16,400 nucleotides of DNA from Proteiniphilum sp. UBA4084 (lineage in GTDB: Bacteria > Bacteroidota > Bacteroidia > Bacteroidales > Dysgonomonadaceae). The DNA is taken from contig DFYK01000033.1 in the NCBI GenBank assembly GCA_002383605.1, positions 1-16,400 on the forward strand, written 5' to 3'. Of this stretch, positions 14,598-16,400 are shown piece after piece (the stretch's first letter is position 1; each line of letters opens with the position of its first letter). Position numbers and translations under genes: made by a program. The notes below the pieces were generated by a model, which did not search any database, was not told where the DNA came from, and saw nothing but the letters and a program-made list of their open reading frames with translations.

Positions 14598-15572
14598 ATG
14601 AAGGATTTTACGTTTATTTTTTTGATTGTGGCCATCGCATTGCCGGTCACGATCTCCTGTTCATCGAGCAAGAAGACGCAATCTGAAACAAGGGTAGAGG
14701 TTGCTGATTTCCGGGAGAGCATCGTGCCCGATACATTCATCTTGCCTGTGATTCCGGATGCGCTGACCAATCCTGATGACCGGGCAAAGTATCTGTCCCT
14801 GCATTTTTGGGACCGGTTCGATTTCACCGACAGAAAGTTGATCGAACGCCCTGAAATCACCGAACAGGCTTTTGTGGATTACATCAATATATTGCCTTAT
14901 GTTTCCAAGGAAGATGCCGATAAGTCGCTCCTCAACACGTTGGAAAAGGCAGCTACCGATACCTTGTTTTACCGTCATGTTGCTTCGTTATTCGATAAAT
15001 ACTTCTACGATCCCAACTCCCCCTTTCGAAATGAAGAGTTTTACCTTCCTGTATTGCAGCAGTTTGTACAGTCTCCCTTGCTGCCGGAGGAGGAGGTTAC
15101 ACGTTATTCGTTTCAACTCGATATGACATTAAAGAACCGCATCGGGCAAAAAGCCAATGACTTTCATTACACACTTGAGTCGGGGTTAACCTTTTCACTA
15201 TATGAGCTGAAGAGTGAGTATACGCTACTGATGTTTTCAAACCCGGGATGTCCTACTTGTGAGGCAGTTATGAAACAATTAAGCAATTCAAAACCTTTGA
15301 GCGACGCGTTGGGCATGAATACGACATCTCGGACAATGCTCACGATCCTCACTCTCTATCCCGACAACGACCTGACCGAATGGTATGCACATCTGCCTGA
15401 AATGCCGGAGAAATGGGTCCATACATATGACAAAGGGATGGAAATAACGCAAAAAAGATTATATGATATCAAGGCGATTCCCTCGCTTTATTTGCTGGAT
15501 AAAGACAAAAAGGTGATTTTAAAAGATACATCAATCGAAGCTGTCGAAGCATTCTTTTCTGTGATGCATTGA
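14598..15572 (+). CDS. DUF5106-domain lipoprotein with thioredoxin-like CPTC domain
   Basis: A 324-residue predicted lipoprotein; start MKDFTFIFLIVAIALPVTISC with cysteine C21 is chosen because the in-frame extension upstream begins at TTG and overlaps the promoter region. Residues of about 45-185 match the DUF5106 pattern of Bacteroidetes (LPVIPDALTNPDDRAKYLSLHFWDRFDFTD..., 'ITEQAFVDYINILP'). The C-terminal domain of about 185-320 is thioredoxin-like: LLMFSNPGCPTCEAVMKQL carries a complete CxxC (C218, C221), and AIPSLYLLD provides the cis-proline (P295). It should be an envelope thiol-disulfide oxidoreductase, reducing or isomerising disulfides of unknown partners. It diverges from dnaX across 89 bp, and is followed by a 205-bp gap holding a palindrome and a structured leader. 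Unlike the other two thioredoxin-fold proteins in the window, its active site is intact. Confidence 0.88.
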   Translation: MKDFTFIFLIVAIALPVTISCSSSKKTQSETRVEVADFRESIVPDTFILPVIPDALTNPDDRAKYLSLHFWDRFDFTDRKLIERPEITEQAFVDYINILPYVSKEDADKSLLNTLEKAATDTLFYRHVASLFDKYFYDPNSPFRNEEFYLPVLQQFVQSPLLPEEEVTRYSFQLDMTLKNRIGQKANDFHYTLESGLTFSLYELKSEYTLLMFSNPGCPTCEAVMKQLSNSKPLSDALGMNTTSRTMLTILTLYPDNDLTEWYAHLPEMPEKWVHTYDKGMEITQKRLYDIKAIPSLYLLDKDKKVILKDTSIEAVEAFFSVMH

Positions 15573-15595
15573 TAATCAGTAATATATATATCTGT

Positions 15596-15615
15596 AAATG
15601 TTAAATTTAACATTT
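15596..15615. repeat. 20-bp perfect palindrome
   Basis: AAATGTTAAA is followed directly by its reverse complement TTTAACATTT. It lies 24 bp after the DUF5106 stop codon and 50 bp upstream of the -7 box at 15665, a position that would suit an activator or repressor of the next gene. As RNA it could fold into an 8-bp hairpin with an AATT loop, but there is no U-tract to terminate transcription. Confidence 0.55.
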
Positions 15616-15664
15616 GGGAGGAAAGTTTTTAGCCAACTATGTACCGGATTCAAAAAAAGTGACG

Positions 15665-15672
15665 TACTTTTG
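15665..15672 (+). promoter_or_regulatory. -7 box before the structured leader and redoxin-like gene
   Basis: TACTTTTG followed by C is a full match to the Bacteroides -7 consensus. The expected -33 TTTG is not obvious, which fits dependence on an activator. Transcription would start near 15678-15682, about 100 nt before the coding region. Confidence 0.6.
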
Positions 15673-15686
15673 CAGACTTCAATCAT

Positions 15687-15754
15687 GGACTTTTAGCGAA
15701 AAGTCCTTAGAATTAATGGATTTGGCATCCTGCGTGAAGCACCCGCCCAATCCA
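15687..15754 (+). ncRNA. Structured leader or small RNA, family not recognised
   Basis: Two hairpins follow the -7 box. The first is perfect: GGACTTTT (15687-15694), loop AGCG, AAAAGTCC (15699-15706). The second pairs TGGATTTGGC (15717-15726) with GCCCAATCCA (15745-15754) with one mismatch, and encloses a pyrimidine-rich internal loop and a small TGC-GTGAA-GCA hairpin (15731-15741). The region then runs through an A-run into the redoxin-like start at 15778. It may be a cis-acting 5' leader or a separate small RNA. Small SRP RNA and 6S RNA were considered, but the conserved apical motif and single long-hairpin shape of these were not found. The limits are uncertain. Confidence 0.5.
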
Positions 15755-15777
15755 AGTAGTAACGAAAAAAAAATTAT

Positions 15778-16269
15778 ATGAAGTACGTGAACTTTTGCCT
15801 TGTAACGATATTGTCACTTGTGTTGACTTCAGGTTCCGTCAAGAATGTTGTCCCTTCCATAGGTTATTATCCGGGAGAAATGATACCTGATATCGTTTTA
15901 ACGGATTTGAAGGGAAGCACAAATAACCTGAGCGATTACAAAGGTAAAAAAGTAGTGGTAAATTTCTGGGCTACATATGATGCCCCATCCAGAGCGAACA
16001 ATGTTCAGTTGTATCATTATCTGCGAAGTCATCACGCTGATATTTCTTTTCTATCGGTGGCATTTGATGAGAATGTGCATGTTGCAGAGAGAACGTTTGT
16101 CTTGGATAACCTGAACACCACTTCTCAATTTTGTGAAGTAAAAGGAACAAATTCGGAGATTTATCATGATTTCAAACTGAATCGTGGTTTCAGAAACTAT
16201 TTAATCGATGAAAACGGAGTCATTCAAGCAATGAATGTTTCGACCGACGATTTAGAATTCATTCTTTAA
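15778..16269 (+). CDS. Degenerate TlpA/redoxin-like exported protein lacking the CxxC motif
   Basis: A 163-residue protein with an N-terminal signal or anchor (MKYVNFCLVTILSLVLTSGS) and a redoxin fold: PDIVLTDLKGSTNNLSDYKGKKVVVNFWATYDAPSRANNVQLYHYL. In TlpA/thioredoxin relatives the equivalent of WATYDAPSR (64-72) is WATWCGPCR; here both cysteines are replaced, by D68 and S71. The region that usually carries the cis-proline before the 'FLID' strand reads LNRGFRNYLIDENG, without proline. Redox catalysis is therefore improbable. The frame is intact and the hydrophobic core is kept, so the protein is more likely a repurposed binding or regulatory protein than a decaying gene. It is preceded by a structured leader and followed by a strong terminator, so it appears to be a single-gene unit. 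Confidence 0.85.
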   Translation: MKYVNFCLVTILSLVLTSGSVKNVVPSIGYYPGEMIPDIVLTDLKGSTNNLSDYKGKKVVVNFWATYDAPSRANNVQLYHYLRSHHADISFLSVAFDENVHVAERTFVLDNLNTTSQFCEVKGTNSEIYHDFKLNRGFRNYLIDENGVIQAMNVSTDDLEFIL

Positions 16270-16291
16270 GATTGATAAAAAGTAAAGTAAG

Positions 16292-16326
16292 AACGGATAC
16301 TGTTATGTCAGTGTCCGTTTTTTTTG
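16292..16326 (+). terminator. Rho-independent terminator after the redoxin-like gene
   Basis: AACGGATACTG (16292-16302) pairs with CAGTGTCCGTT (16309-16319) over 11 bp with one G-T wobble and a 6-nt loop, followed by a continuous T-run to 16325. It lies 22 bp after the stop codon. Confidence 0.92.
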
Positions 16327-16343
16327 TATGCCCTTGCAAACAA

Positions 16344-16374
16344 AAAGGAGGCTGTCTTAAAGTCAGCCTCCTTT
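16344..16374 (-). terminator. Hairpin, probably terminator of a minus-strand gene beyond the right edge
   Basis: Arms AAAGGAGGCTG (16344-16354) and CAGCCTCCTTT (16364-16374) pair perfectly over 11 bp with a 9-nt loop. On the minus strand the stem runs into a T-run (five T), while on the plus strand only three T follow. This fits a terminator for a convergent gene whose end must lie at or past the window's right end. Confidence 0.65.
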
Positions 16375-16400
16375 AATATTATATACAAAGGGTGGTGTTA

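Noticed and set aside
15617..15627. GAGGAAAGTTT as part of an RNase P RNA
   Set aside because: It resembles the conserved GAGGAAAGTCC only over a few bases, and no other RNase P core elements are present in the 205-bp gap.
15665..15777. Small SRP RNA or 6S RNA as the identity of the leader
   Set aside because: GAAGCACCC only loosely resembles the SRP GGAAGCAGCC motif, the fold is two separate hairpins rather than one long one, and the approximately 100-nt length with no central bubble does not suit 6S RNA. A covariance-model search would be decisive.
1..16400. CRISPR arrays, phage genes, defence systems or complete insertion sequences
   Set aside because: No repeat-spacer pattern, transposase, integrase, nuclease or toxin-like gene was seen; the content is housekeeping and carbohydrate metabolism.

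Overview
The window looks like chromosomal DNA of a Bacteroidales bacterium (Bacteroidetes). Three things point there: a SusD-family protein, many lipoproteins with Bacteroidetes-style signal peptides, and several promoters of the Bacteroides type (TTTG, 19-20 bp, TAnnTTTG) with little sign of Shine-Dalgarno sequences. A Dysgonomonadaceae/Porphyromonadaceae-like origin is plausible but cannot be settled from this sequence alone. Coding density is high and no gene-free stretch exceeds about 250 bp.

Left part (1-5600), carbohydrate use: the 3' end of a susD-like gene, then a two-gene unit of a Tat-exported Gfo/Idh/MocA oxidoreductase and a lipoprotein with two DUF1080 domains. Beyond a strong terminator lie a convergent long-chain flavodoxin gene, a tRNA-Arg(CCT), and a second, single-domain DUF1080 lipoprotein that starts 28 bp after the tRNA with no promoter of its own visible. 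The oxidoreductase plus DUF1080 pairing fits the 3-keto-glycoside route of glycan cleavage (oxidation at C3, then elimination or hydrolysis) in the cell envelope.

Middle part (5600-12100), housekeeping: ATP-dependent PEP carboxykinase (pckA) and uracil phosphoribosyltransferase (upp) diverge from a shared 247-bp region that holds a dyad. A membrane-anchored GT2 glycosyltransferase converges on upp with a 4-bp overlap. A lipoprotein with a cysteine-less thioredoxin-like domain follows behind a textbook Bacteroides promoter, then a ComM/YifB AAA+ ATPase.

Right part (12080-16400): dnaX and a downstream M15 peptidase lipoprotein form a minus-strand operon with a TGATG stop/start overlap. dnaX contains an in-frame A AAA AAG slippery heptamer in an eight-A run, and the -1 frame stops two codons later, which predicts a short gamma product of about 377 residues besides the 589-residue tau. 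Divergent from dnaX is a DUF5106/thioredoxin-fold lipoprotein with a CPTC active site. Last comes a small redoxin-like protein in which both active-site cysteines and the cis-proline are replaced. It sits behind a palindrome, a -7 box and a structured leader of about 100 nt that may be a regulatory RNA.

No CRISPR array, complete insertion sequence, phage or defence system was seen. The points most worth following up are the dnaX frameshift site, the structured RNA before the degenerate redoxin, and the tRNA that appears to lead the second DUF1080 mRNA.
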